In this document: positions 1 to 7,449 of the stretch, one piece after another | Layout: each line of letters opens with the position of its first letter | Numbering within the stretch: the stretch's first letter is position 1 | Assembly: GCA_001725215.1 (NCBI GenBank) | Contig: MEFT01000007.1 | Coordinates: forward strand, 1-31,143 | Source of the DNA: Clostridium sp. SCN 57-10 | Lineage (GTDB): Bacteria; Bacillota; Clostridia; Oscillospirales; Butyricicoccaceae | Direction of reading: 5' to 3' | DNA: 31,143 nucleotides | The notes under the pieces: generated by a model | The model's database searches: none | Told to the model about the DNA's origin: nothing | Seen by the model: only the letters and a program-made list of their open reading frames with translations | Position numbers and translations under genes: made by a program

Positions 1-821
1 CCGAAGACCGCTACAGCCATTGGAAAATCGTCGTCGCCGTCGGCGGTGTGATGGGCGTGCATGCCATTGTGCAGCTTTTGAGCGGCGTCGCGTTTTCGCT
101 GCAGGACATTGTTGTTTACCTGCCCGCGTCGGCGCTTTACATTCTCTCAATGGTGTTTGGCTACGTCGGACTGCGTTACATCGAGCTTTCGATCTCCTCT
201 CCGGTGTGCAACTCTTCCGGCGCGCTCGTCGCCATTCTATGCTTTGCGTTCCTTGGTCAGCGCATGACGGGTATGCAGTTTGTTGCCGTGGCGCTTGTGT
301 GTGCCGGCGTTCTCTCTCTCGCCATTGTGGAAAAGCGGCAGGGTGATGCCATGCGCCAGGCGCGCCGTGAGGCGCTTGACGTAAAATATGCCCGCTCGGC
401 AAAGGCGCTCTTGTTTCCGCTGCTCTATCTGGTGCTCGATGCACTCGGTACATTTACGGACGCATTCCTGCTTGAACACTATATTGAGGAGACACAGGCC
501 AACATCGCTTATGAGCTGACCTTCCTGCTCTGTGCTGTTGTCGCCGCCGTCTATGTATTCGGCATCAAGCGTGAGCGCATCGTGCCGCGTGCCGACGCGC
601 CTAAGCTGATCGGCGGCCTGTGCGAAACGGCGGGGCAGTTTGCCTATGTGTTTGCCCTCGGCGCAAACGCCATCATGGCGGCGCCGCTCATCGCGTCTTA
701 CAGCGTGTTCTCCGTGCTGTGGAGCCGTATATTCCTCAAAGAAAAGCTGTCAAAGCAACACTATGCCACCATTTTCCTCACGCTGGCCGGTATTGTGCTC
801 ATGGGCGTGCTCGATATGTAA
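1..821 (+). CDS. DMT/EamA-type permease, 5'-truncated
   Basis: Integral membrane permease of the drug/metabolite transporter type; substrate unknown. The reading frame is already open at the window edge (first complete codon at base 3, reading EDRYSHWKIVV), so the true start lies outside. About 272 residues are visible. They form a series of hydrophobic helices split by a charged central loop (near EKRQGDAMRQARREALD), which suits the two-repeat EamA architecture. The C-terminal half has the typical ending with a hydrophobic last helix (FLTLAGIVLMGVLDM). A GTG/ATG pair at 48/51 is an internal start candidate but has no convincing ribosome-binding site, and the coding similarity continues upstream of it. 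The gene ends in TAA and converges on the LURP-like gene across a shared terminator. Family assignment is from hydropathy and recognisable sequence style, not from a catalytic motif. Confidence 0.75.
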   Translation, partial: EDRYSHWKIVVAVGGVMGVHAIVQLLSGVAFSLQDIVVYLPASALYILSMVFGYVGLRYIELSISSPVCNSSGALVAILCFAFLGQRMTGMQFVAVALVCAGVLSLAIVEKRQGDAMRQARREALDVKYARSAKALLFPLLYLVLDALGTFTDAFLLEHYIEETQANIAYELTFLLCAVVAAVYVFGIKRERIVPRADAPKLIGGLCETAGQFAYVFALGANAIMAAPLIASYSVFSVLWSRIFLKEKLSKQHYATIFLTLAGIVLMGVLDM

Positions 822-857
822 GACGGCGAAGGGGACGTTTGGTTCCCAAGCCGTATC

Positions 858-892
858 AAAAAGCCGTGAAGCGATTTGCTTCACGGCTTTTC
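858..892. terminator. Bidirectional intrinsic terminator
   Basis: A 14-bp perfect stem (AAAAGCCGTGAAGC) with loop GATTT lies between two convergent genes. It has A residues on the left and T residues on the right, so it can end transcription of the permease on the plus strand and of the LURP-like gene on the minus strand. Confidence 0.85.
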
Positions 893-898
893 TCTGCA

Positions 899-1369
899 TT
901 AGTTATCCGAGCATTTCTCCGCGTCGATGGCAAGCACGACCATGAGCGCCGCGAGCGCGTCCTCACTGTGCGTGACGTCGATCACATAAGTGTCCGTCCA
1001 GTTGAGCAGCTGCTTCTGCGCCGTGGCGACAAGCGCGCCTGATGCGTCATAGATGGCATAGTCCCACGCGAGAAAGTCTCCCTCCACCGACCAGCTCTTA
1101 TAGTCAAGCAAATACGATTGACGGAAAAACGCAAACTGTTTACGCATTTCGCCGACACACTCATCACCGATGTAAAGCTCAAAGCGGGGGAGAAACGCAA
1201 GCCACGCCTGTTTGACCGCGCCGACGGGTTGCCCAGTGCCATCATAAATTTCAAACGCATGGCCGAGGGCAAGTCTGCCGCGCACCGTAAAGGCAACGCT
1301 GCCGTCTTCGTGGTAAATGTCGTAGCTGTCAAGCCAGGAAAAGAATCGTTGTTTGAATAAAAGACGCAT
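899..1369 (-). CDS. LURP-one-related / tubby-C-like protein (DUF567 type)
   Basis: A 156-residue soluble protein resembling the LURP-one-related family (YxjI-like), a tubby-C-like beta-barrel fold of unclear biochemical role in bacteria. It begins MRLLFKQRFFSWLDSYDIYH, then shows the repeating beta pattern typical of the family: 'yeiyDedG...f.v.g', 'G....v.A..k', and a closing 'Y.IDV....ED.L..L..VLAID'. The start ATG at 1369 is preceded by GGAGG at good spacing. It lies 24 bases downstream of the PTS-like gene on the same strand, so the two are probably cotranscribed; the link between them is unknown. Stop is TAA, followed by the shared terminator at 858-892. Confidence 0.8.
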   Translation of the reverse strand: MRLLFKQRFFSWLDSYDIYHEDGSVAFTVRGRLALGHAFEIYDGTGQPVGAVKQAWLAFLPRFELYIGDECVGEMRKQFAFFRQSYLLDYKSWSVEGDFLAWDYAIYDASGALVATAQKQLLNWTDTYVIDVTHSEDALAALMVVLAIDAEKCSDN

Positions 1370-1393
1370 GATTTGCCTCCTTTGTGGCGCGAT

Positions 1394-2416
1394 TTACATA
1401 TCGCGCAGCTTCATGTCTCCCGATTTGACCCAACCGATGCGGCGCAGCAGCATGTCGACCGCAAGCGCGACAAGCGCGGGTGCAATGACGTGCACTAGCA
1501 CCATGAGCGCGACAATTTTGACCGAGCCCCATTGCGGCGCCATCACGCCGTACATCGTAATCTGACCGACGAGGCCGCTCGTGCCCATGCCTGCGCCCGC
1601 CGCGATGTTTTCCATGCCGAAGACCGCGCTGAGCGCACCGCAAGCGGCGCTCGCAATCGTGGGCGCGATCCAGATCTGCGGGCGCCGCATGACGTTGGGC
1701 AGCTGCAGCTTTGCGGTGCCAAGACCCTGTGAGATAAGCCCGGAAACGCCGTTATCACGAAAGCTGATGACGGCAAAACCGATCATCTGTGCGGCACAGC
1801 CTGCCGTGGCCGCTCCAGCGGCAAGCCCGCCGAGAGAGAGGGAGATGCATAGAGCCGCCGAACTGATAGGCGACGTAAGCACCATGCCGACGACTGCGCC
1901 GACGGCAAGGCCCATCGGAACCCGCGAGAAATAAGCCGCGGTGTTGATGACATTGCCGAGCCACGTCATGGCCGCGCTGACCGACGGACCGACGAAGTTT
2001 CCGGCGAGTCCGCCCGCGATGAGGACGACAAGCGGCGTGATCACAATATCAACCGGCGTTTTTTTCGATACCAGTTGTCCGAGCTCGGCACCGACAATTG
2101 CGGCGATGAACGCGCCCACGGGGCCGCCCGCCATATAACCGATGGCGCCCGCGCCGGCGCACGAGAAAGCAACAAGGCCATGCGCCTTCAGACCAAACGC
2201 GATGGCAACGCCGATGGCCGATCCGACCACAGGCGACGCCGCACCCAGCACCGTGGTCAGCGGAGCGAGGAACGAAAACCCGGGAATTTTCGCAAGCTGG
2301 GCGATCATGAGGCCGATGATAAGCTAAGAAAACAGGCCGAGGGCCATTGCGCCCATTGCGTCAATGAGATAACGGTGGAATATGCGAGAAAGGAGCGTCT
2401 GGTTATCCTTTGCCAT
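1394..2416 (-). pseudogene. PTS EIIC-like membrane protein interrupted by an in-frame TAG
   Basis: Membrane subunit resembling the PTS_EIIC_2 family (a PTS sugar transporter IIC-like permease; substrate unknown). Reading from the ATG at 2416, which has an AAAGG upstream, the frame gives MAKDNQTLLSRIFHRYLID, then a hydrophobic helix. It then meets TAG at codon 31 (2326-2324) and continues in the same frame as LIIGLMIAQLAKIPGFSF to a TAA at 1394. The 36 residues before the internal ATG at 2308 look like the genuine family N-terminus, so the gene is full-length apart from one nonsense codon. A single-base change (TCG or TTG to TAG) would explain it. Restart at 2308 would drop the first helix. 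TAG terminates four other genes here, so readthrough by code change is unlikely. The rest, about 304 residues, is Gly/Ala-rich with many membrane helices and a conserved 'MENIAAGAGMGTSGLVGQI' stretch. Confidence 0.75.
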
Positions 2417-2589
2417 GATATTGCCCTACCTTTATGCACTTGAGGAGCTTCCCGCAAGCGCCGATACCGCCAAATATGAGGCGCGGCGCAGATTTTTCCT
2501 CTACGCAGTTCACAAAAAGCCACTTTATTTTTACCTAAGAACGAGGTAGAATGAACGGGTATGCTTTGTCAACAGTGAAAGGAGCGAGA

Positions 2590-5559
2590 ATGAAACAGTT
2601 ATGCAAACGTGCAGTGTCGTTTTGTCTGGCGGCGGCGCTCACGGCGGGTGTGATGCCACTCGCAGCACAGGACGGAATGCACCAGTACAGCGAGACCCAT
2701 ACGGTCGCAGCGGGGCTGACGCTTACATCAGGGCGCTATCACACCGATGCGGGCGCGGCAGGACAGACTTATGTGCTCGATTATACGCCCAATGAGAAAG
2801 TACGCCCCATGGTGGTGTACGGCTCTAAGATATATGGGAAATCGACGGTCAATGAAGCGATTACATATGCACAGAAGCAGGGCGAAACCGTGATGGCGGC
2901 AATCAACGCGGACTTTTTCGACATGGCGACCGGCGTGCCGACCGGCATGCTCGTGCGGGACGGGCGGCTCTGCGTGTCGGACGGCGCGTGGAACGCCGTG
3001 GGCTTTTTTGCAGACGGCACGGCGATTTGCGGCACACCCTCACTGAGAATGAGCCTGACGGCGCAGGATGGAACAAGTATCCCGCTGACCGGGCTGAATA
3101 AAATGCGCACCGCCAAGGGGGCATATCTGTATACCAGCGATTTTTCTGCCAACACGCGCGTGACCACGCCGGGTACCGACGTGGTGTTCACCGCGCCGGC
3201 GGGTGAAACGCTACGGCTCGGCGTGCCGATTCAGCTGACCGTCGCATCGGTCAGCAAAGGCGCGTGGGGCGTTGCACTCGACGAGGGGCGCATGGTTCTC
3301 TCGCTTGACGACGCCTGCACCGCAGGAATCGATTTGTCCACCCTGACGGTAGGGCAGACGCTGACACTGACGTGCGAAACGCCCGACAGGCGCTGGAACG
3401 ATGTGGTTTTTGCCAGCGGCGGGGGAGATATGCTACTGCGCGACGGCTCGTTCACCTCGTCGGCCACCGGTGAAACGGCACCGCGCACCGCGCTTGGCGT
3501 ACGGCCAGACGGCTCTTTTGCCATCATCGTCGCCGACGGACGGCAAAAGGGCGTGGCGGATGGCGCAAGCCTCAAGAGCGTTGCCGAGCGGCTCAAGAGT
3601 ATGGGCTGCACCAATGTGATCAATTTGGACGGCGGCGGATCAAGCATCCTGTCGGCGCGTGAAAACGGAGAAATGCGCGTGCCTGTCATTTCGCTGCCCT
3701 CAGACGGCACACCGCGCAAATGCGCCAACTACATTATGTTCGTCAACAAAGGCGATCCGAACGGCGCCCAATCTGCTGTTACGGTGTTCCCGCGCGAACA
3801 GACCGTGCTTGCCGGTGCAAACGTAACGCTTTCTGCGCTGGTGCGCAACAGCGATTATTTTCCGTTTGGCGCGTTTACCGGCGCGCTTTCGATTGTCAGC
3901 GGTGACGGTGCGCTGAGCGGCAATGTGCTGACGACGGGAGCCAAAGGGCAGATCATCGTCGGCGTGCAGACCGGCATGGACGTCACGCCGTCGCGTATCA
4001 CCGTGACCGACGCGCCCGCGCGCGTTTCGTTCGTCACGGCGGGCACCGACACGCCGCTGAACGATCTGTACATGGAAACAGGCACGACAGTCGACCTCAA
4101 TGTGCTTTGCTCGGACGGTGTGCGCACCATTACCTCGCAGGATACGCAATTTACGTTCGCTGCCACGGGCGGTATTGGTACGATTGACGCGAACGGCGTG
4201 TTCACCGCGGTGACGACACCCGGCGCAAGAGGGAAGATTACGGCTACCTACGCGGGCGTGTCGGTCACGCTGCCCGTTATGGTCGGCCATGCGCCCGAGC
4301 TGCTCGACGGATTTGAAACCCAGCGCAACTATCTGACCGACGTCGAGGGACTGGAAGGCGCAAGCGCGACGGCAGAGATCACCAAGGCGGCCGAGGCGGC
4401 ACGCTACGGCTTTGGAAGCCTGCGGTTTGCCTATCAGGCGCCTGCGCCCGCAGCAGGTGAGGCAGGCGCACGCCTCTCGTGCACGGCGGCCTCCTATTAT
4501 CCGATCAAGAACGGCACGGTGGCTGTTACATGGTTTGCGCAGGGCAGCGGTGCCTATGCCGTCGAGTTCGTCGACGCGGCGGGCAACGTGCTGCGCACCG
4601 GCTTTACACTGAGCGGCGAGGGCTGGCAATTTGTACGCGTGCCGCTGCCCAAGGGGGCTGTGAAGCTGCGCGGCTTCTCGGTAAGCACGGCAGACCAGAC
4701 GAGCGGCACGCTTATCGTCGACCAGATGATGGCACAGTTTACCTCGGCAGATCCTGATATGGTGCCGCCCGTCATTTCGCTGACCGTAGAAGACAGCGTG
4801 GTCACGGCGCTCATCACCGATGCGTATCCGCTGCCGTTGACGGCGGGCATGATTGCGCTGCTCGTTGACGGAACGGCTTATCCGTTTGAGTTTGACGCCG
4901 AGCTCGGCGTGCTGACCGCCGTGCTTCCGCTTGACGGTGCGAAGCACAGCGTCACCGTTACGGCGCGCGACAGCTTCTACAATACGGCGCGCGCAAGCAA
5001 GGCGGTGGGTGAAGCGCAGACGCATGTGTTTGCCGACATCGCAAAGCATTGGGCGCGCGATTATGCCGAGTTCCTGTGCGCTAAGGGCGTGTTTTCGGCA
5101 GACAAAAAGTTTATGCCGCAGCGCAACACGACAAACGAGATGGCAGCAACGCTTATTTCACGCTATCTGGGCGTAGACACCTCAAAGTATGACGCTGTCG
5201 CACTGCCGTACAGCGACGCGGGAAAAATTGCACCGTGGGCGCTGCCCCATGTGCGTGCGCTTTACGCGATGGGCGTGATGAAGGGCAGTGCATATCATGG
5301 CGTGCCCGTCTTCAAGCCGCAGAGCGAGGCAAGCCGCGCGCAGGTCATGACCATTATGGGACGCACACTGCCGCGCGGCGCAGCGTACGGCACGCCGTCG
5401 TTTGACGACTGGGCCAACGTACCCGTATGGGCGCGCGAGCACATTACAGAGCTGTGGGGCGCGGGCGTCGTCAGCGGCGCGGGCGGCACGAACACCGTGC
5501 TGCCCGTCAACCCAATTACGCGCGCAGAATTCGCGGCGCTGCTGTTTAAGCTATATTAA
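2590..5559 (+). CDS. Secreted phosphodiester glycosidase (NAGPA domain) with C-terminal SLH repeats
   Basis: A predicted exported, wall-attached protein of 989 residues. The ATG at 2590 follows AAGGAG at 2579-2584 and starts a signal peptide (MKQLCKRAVSFCLAAALTAG, cleavage near AAAQDG). Residues about 65-400 form a phosphodiester glycosidase domain (NAGPA family, acting on sugar-1-phosphodiester bonds): AINADFFDM, GMLVRDG and the hallmark NLDGGGSS at residues 345-352. About 400-570 looks like Ig-like (Big-type) repeats, 570-720 like a carbohydrate-binding jelly roll (DGFET start, LIVDQMMAQF end), then another beta-sandwich. Three SLH repeats occupy about 811-989, giving non-covalent attachment to secondary wall polymer. 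The enzyme probably trims or recycles wall or exopolysaccharide phosphodiesters; the substrate is not readable from sequence. A longer start at 2551 lacks a signal peptide at its N-terminus and was rejected. Confidence 0.88.
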   Translation: MKQLCKRAVSFCLAAALTAGVMPLAAQDGMHQYSETHTVAAGLTLTSGRYHTDAGAAGQTYVLDYTPNEKVRPMVVYGSKIYGKSTVNEAITYAQKQGETVMAAINADFFDMATGVPTGMLVRDGRLCVSDGAWNAVGFFADGTAICGTPSLRMSLTAQDGTSIPLTGLNKMRTAKGAYLYTSDFSANTRVTTPGTDVVFTAPAGETLRLGVPIQLTVASVSKGAWGVALDEGRMVLSLDDACTAGIDLSTLTVGQTLTLTCETPDRRWNDVVFASGGGDMLLRDGSFTSSATGETAPRTALGVRPDGSFAIIVADGRQKGVADGASLKSVAERLKSMGCTNVINLDGGGSSILSARENGEMRVPVISLPSDGTPRKCANYIMFVNKGDPNGAQSAVTVFPREQTVLAGANVTLSALVRNSDYFPFGAFTGALSIVSGDGALSGNVLTTGAKGQIIVGVQTGMDVTPSRITVTDAPARVSFVTAGTDTPLNDLYMETGTTVDLNVLCSDGVRTITSQDTQFTFAATGGIGTIDANGVFTAVTTPGARGKITATYAGVSVTLPVMVGHAPELLDGFETQRNYLTDVEGLEGASATAEITKAAEAARYGFGSLRFAYQAPAPAAGEAGARLSCTAASYYPIKNGTVAVTWFAQGSGAYAVEFVDAAGNVLRTGFTLSGEGWQFVRVPLPKGAVKLRGFSVSTADQTSGTLIVDQMMAQFTSADPDMVPPVISLTVEDSVVTALITDAYPLPLTAGMIALLVDGTAYPFEFDAELGVLTAVLPLDGAKHSVTVTARDSFYNTARASKAVGEAQTHVFADIAKHWARDYAEFLCAKGVFSADKKFMPQRNTTNEMAATLISRYLGVDTSKYDAVALPYSDAGKIAPWALPHVRALYAMGVMKGSAYHGVPVFKPQSEASRAQVMTIMGRTLPRGAAYGTPSFDDWANVPVWAREHITELWGAGVVSGAGGTNTVLPVNPITRAEFAALLFKLY

Positions 5560-5567
5560 GTAAAAAT

Positions 5568-5600
5568 CAAACGAGGAGATGCATAGCATCTCCTCGTTTG
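5568..5600 (+). terminator. Hairpin after the NAGPA-SLH gene
   Basis: A perfect 15-bp inverted repeat (CAAACGAGGAGATGC) with loop ATA starts 9 bases after the stop codon. There is no long T run (only CGTTTG in the stem foot), so termination strength is uncertain, but position and stability suit a transcript end. Confidence 0.65.
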
Positions 5601-5758
5601 CCGTCCAAAGCCCAAAGTGCTTAACCCATCCGTTAATTCGGCGACATGCGCGCCGAATCAACACGCTAACCCGCCTCTTTTTCTCAAGAAAGAGGCGAAA
5701 CGCCGCAACGCGGCGGTGGAGGATCTAAAGGGGGAGCGCAGCTCCCCCTTTAAGTAAA
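5601..5758. other. Hairpin-rich intergenic segment
   Basis: This is non-coding sequence between a plus-strand gene and the minus-strand zinc-ribbon gene. It holds several separate inverted repeats: ATTCGGCG/CGCCGAAT (5636-5658), CGCCTCTTT/AAAGAGGCG (about 5672-5697), a CGCCGC/GCGGCG pair (about 5699-5715), and an 11-bp stem AAAGGGGGAGC with loop GCA (5727-5751). No open frame with a ribosome-binding site was seen. It could be a degenerate dispersed repeat element or stacked terminators; no second copy was recognised in this window. Confidence 0.5.
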
Positions 5759-5787
5759 AAATACCCCCGACAACGTCGGGGGTATTT
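5753..5787 (-). terminator. Intrinsic terminator of the sigma/zinc-ribbon operon
   Basis: A perfect 13-bp stem (AAATACCCCCGAC, 5759-5771) with loop AAC pairs with 5775-5787. On the minus strand the hairpin is followed by TTTTTTACTT, which makes it a strong intrinsic terminator 12 bases past the zinc-ribbon stop codon. Confidence 0.88.
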
Positions 5788-5798
5788 CTATGCAAATT

Positions 5799-6080
5799 TT
5801 ACTCGCCCTGTTCCTTCAGCTTTGCAAAGCAATCGCTGCAGTAGACGGGTCTGTCGGTCTTCGGCTCGAAAGGAACCTTGGCTTCCTTGCCGCAAGCGGC
5901 GCAGGTAGCGGCAAAGTACTCTCTGGGGCCGCGGGCGGCGTTCTTACGGTTGTCGCGGCAGCCCTTGCAGCGCTGCGGCTCGTTCTGGAAGCCGCGCTCA
6001 GCGTAGAATTCCTGCTCGCCGGCGGTGAAAACGAAATCAGCGCCGCACTCTTTGCATTTCAGTGTCTTGTCTTCGTACAT
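5799..6080 (-). CDS. Small zinc-ribbon protein
   Basis: A 93-residue protein with four CxxC pairs: CKEC and CRCKGC-like QRCKGC in the first half, CAAC and CSDC in the second. It matches the two-module zinc-ribbon proteins common in Clostridia (probable zinc-binding domain, MYEDKTLKCKECGADF start). Each module probably binds one Zn(II). Function is unknown; nucleic-acid or ribosome association is a general guess for such proteins. The ATG at 6080 is chosen because the family N-terminus begins MYEDK and an AGAGAGGT ribosome-binding site sits just upstream. The gene begins 5 bases after the stop of the sigma factor, so the two are almost certainly cotranscribed and possibly translationally coupled. 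Confidence 0.85.
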   Translation of the reverse strand: MYEDKTLKCKECGADFVFTAGEQEFYAERGFQNEPQRCKGCRDNRKNAARGPREYFAATCAACGKEAKVPFEPKTDRPVYCSDCFAKLKEQGE

Positions 6081-6085
6081 GGTTT

Positions 6086-6697
6086 TTACCTCTCTTTTGT
6101 CCCCAATGTTCTGGGTGGTGGATTTATGCGAACAGGGATATTCCTGCTGTCGCCGTGGGTCAGTTCGTGTGCCAGCTTGCACCGTATGCGCCGGATGGCG
6201 TTGTCCACGGATTTCGCGCTTCGCCCCAGGCGGCTTGCGATTTCCGAAGTGGTGTATCCTCTCAGATACGAGTCAAGGACAGACGCCTCAAAAGCAGACA
6301 ACAGGCCGGAGAGGTTTTCCCGAATCTCTTGCTCGGATTCGCTTGCCAAAACCGCTTCCTCGGGGCCGGCAAGGGAACCGTCTGCTGAACGCTCTGCGAA
6401 GACTTGCCATTGATCTGAAACGAGCTGATTGCTGAGCTTCTCTTTTTTCTGTGCGCGCAAAACATCGAAAATACGGTTTCTGATGCAGCGAACGGCGTAT
6501 GGCTCGAAATTGGGGTTTCGCGCCGCGTCGTAACTGCGGACAGCACGCAAAAGGCCGATCATGCCCTCTTGGTAAAGGTCATCGTAGTCACCGCCCGCTA
6601 AAAAATAGGGACGGATGACACGGCGCACAAGGCGTGCGTATTCTGCGACGAGGAAGTCCTCATCTATGATATGCGGCTCATGCCGTATGGTATCCAT
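6086..6697 (-). CDS. RNA polymerase sigma factor, SigH-like
   Basis: A sigma-70 family protein of 203 residues that directs RNA polymerase to alternative promoters. Region 2 is clear (DYDDLYQEGMIGLLRAVRSYD, then FEPYAVRCIRNRIFDVLRAQ) and so is a region 4 helix-turn-helix (SEIASRLGRSAKSVDNAIRR). The KSVDNA signature and overall length fit the SigH (Spo0H) branch rather than ECF factors, but orthology to sporulation SigH is an inference. The ATG at 6697 (AGGTG upstream) is preferred over a TTG at 6751 because the promoter at 6764-6791 would start the transcript at about 6757, too close to 6751. The zinc-ribbon gene follows 5 bases downstream, and the Lrp-like gene lies upstream on the same strand. 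Confidence 0.88.
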   Translation of the reverse strand: MDTIRHEPHIIDEDFLVAEYARLVRRVIRPYFLAGGDYDDLYQEGMIGLLRAVRSYDAARNPNFEPYAVRCIRNRIFDVLRAQKKEKLSNQLVSDQWQVFAERSADGSLAGPEEAVLASESEQEIRENLSGLLSAFEASVLDSYLRGYTTSEIASRLGRSAKSVDNAIRRIRCKLAHELTHGDSRNIPVRINPPPRTLGTKER

Positions 6698-6763
6698 AAG
6701 CACCTGAAAGCAAGAAGACAGGCGGGAAGAATTTGTCAAAAAAATTCCCAAGCCTTAGTTTAT

Positions 6764-6791
6764 AGTATATGCGATTTTACGAATTTGTCAA
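6764..6791 (-). promoter_or_regulatory. SigA-type promoter of the sigma-factor gene
   Basis: On the minus strand there is a perfect -35 TTGACA (6791-6786), a 16-bp AT-rich spacer and -10 TATACT (6769-6764). It sits about 65 bases upstream of the chosen ATG, so the sigma factor and zinc-ribbon genes can be transcribed independently of the upstream Lrp gene. Confidence 0.8.
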
Positions 6792-6838
6792 GAAAAATAA
6801 ATATATTTTTTGATATTTCGCATAAAGGGAGCGGCGAA

Positions 6839-7297
6839 TTACTTCAGAAGCTCGTCAGGATCGACGGAATATTCGTTTTTCATCGTCGATAAAATGACAA
6901 CCGTGTGGGTCGACATGACGCCGCTTACACTTTTTACGGCGTTAAGCAGCCGCTCCAGAGAATGGGTTGTGTCGGTGGCAACCTTGAGGAAAAAGTCAAA
7001 ATCACCGGTAACATAATGGCACTCTAAAATCTCACGATTTTCGCGTACAAACGATGTAAAACGGTCGATATACTTCGGATGCTCGAGGCTGACCGAAATA
7101 AATGCTGTTACGTCCTTGCCTGCTTTCTGGGGGTCGATGATGGTGGTATGCTGGCGGATCAGGCCGGAATTTTCAAGTTTGCGGATACGCTCGATCACGG
7201 CGGACACCGACATGCTGACCTTTTCGCTGATGACCGAGGCATTCTCGCGCGCGTTGGCCTTGAGACATTTTAAAATCTTTACATCTATATCGTCCAT
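6839..7297 (-). CDS. Lrp/AsnC family transcriptional regulator
   Basis: A feast/famine regulator of 152 residues. It has an N-terminal winged helix-turn-helix (about residues 1-60: MDDIDVKILKCLKANAREN, then SVSAVIERIRKLENSGLI) and a C-terminal RAM/effector-binding domain (about 65-145: VTAFISVSL, HYVTGDFDFFLKV, VMSTHTVVILST). Such proteins form octamers and bind DNA in response to amino acids. The start at 7297 has a strong AAGGAGG seven bases upstream; an in-frame ATG 18 bases earlier would overlap that site and was rejected. The neighbouring amino-acid and peptide catabolism genes would be reasonable targets, but this is inference. Confidence 0.92.
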   Translation of the reverse strand: MDDIDVKILKCLKANARENASVISEKVSMSVSAVIERIRKLENSGLIRQHTTIIDPQKAGKDVTAFISVSLEHPKYIDRFTSFVRENREILECHYVTGDFDFFLKVATDTTHSLERLLNAVKSVSGVMSTHTVVILSTMKNEYSVDPDELLK

Positions 7298-7326
7298 GTT
7301 GCTTCCTCCTTGCATGATCTTTTTCT

Positions 7327-7355
7327 ATTATACAAGGGCATCAGAAAAAATTCAA
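7327..7355 (-). promoter_or_regulatory. Promoter of the Lrp/AsnC gene
   Basis: On the minus strand there is -35 TTGAAT (7355-7350), a 17-bp spacer and a perfect -10 TATAAT (7332-7327), about 30 bases upstream of the start codon. Confidence 0.75.
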
Positions 7356-7404
7356 GCGTTTATTTGCGTATGGGCAAAACAATTTCTTTCCACTTGGATT
7401 CGGC

Positions 7405-7440
7405 AAAAAAGTTATCGGGCGCACCAAAGTACGCCCGATA
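7405..7440 (-). terminator. Terminator of the SLH-GH18 gene
   Basis: The inverted repeat TATCGGGCG / CGCCCGATA (7413-7421 and 7432-7440, 10-base loop) is followed on the minus strand by ACTTTTTT. It lies 10 bases past the stop of the SLH-GH18 gene. Confidence 0.8.
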
Positions 7441-7449
7441 CGTTTGATG

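Noticed and set aside
2324..2326. Reassignment of TAG to an amino acid
   Set aside because: The dNTPase, terpenoid-cyclase-like, thioesterase and ABC-F genes all end in TAG at the expected family length, so TAG is a working stop codon here.
3700..5049. Long minus-strand frame of 449 codons opposite the NAGPA-SLH gene
   Set aside because: Same reason: Arg-rich composition, no start signals, and full overlap with a well-supported secreted protein gene.
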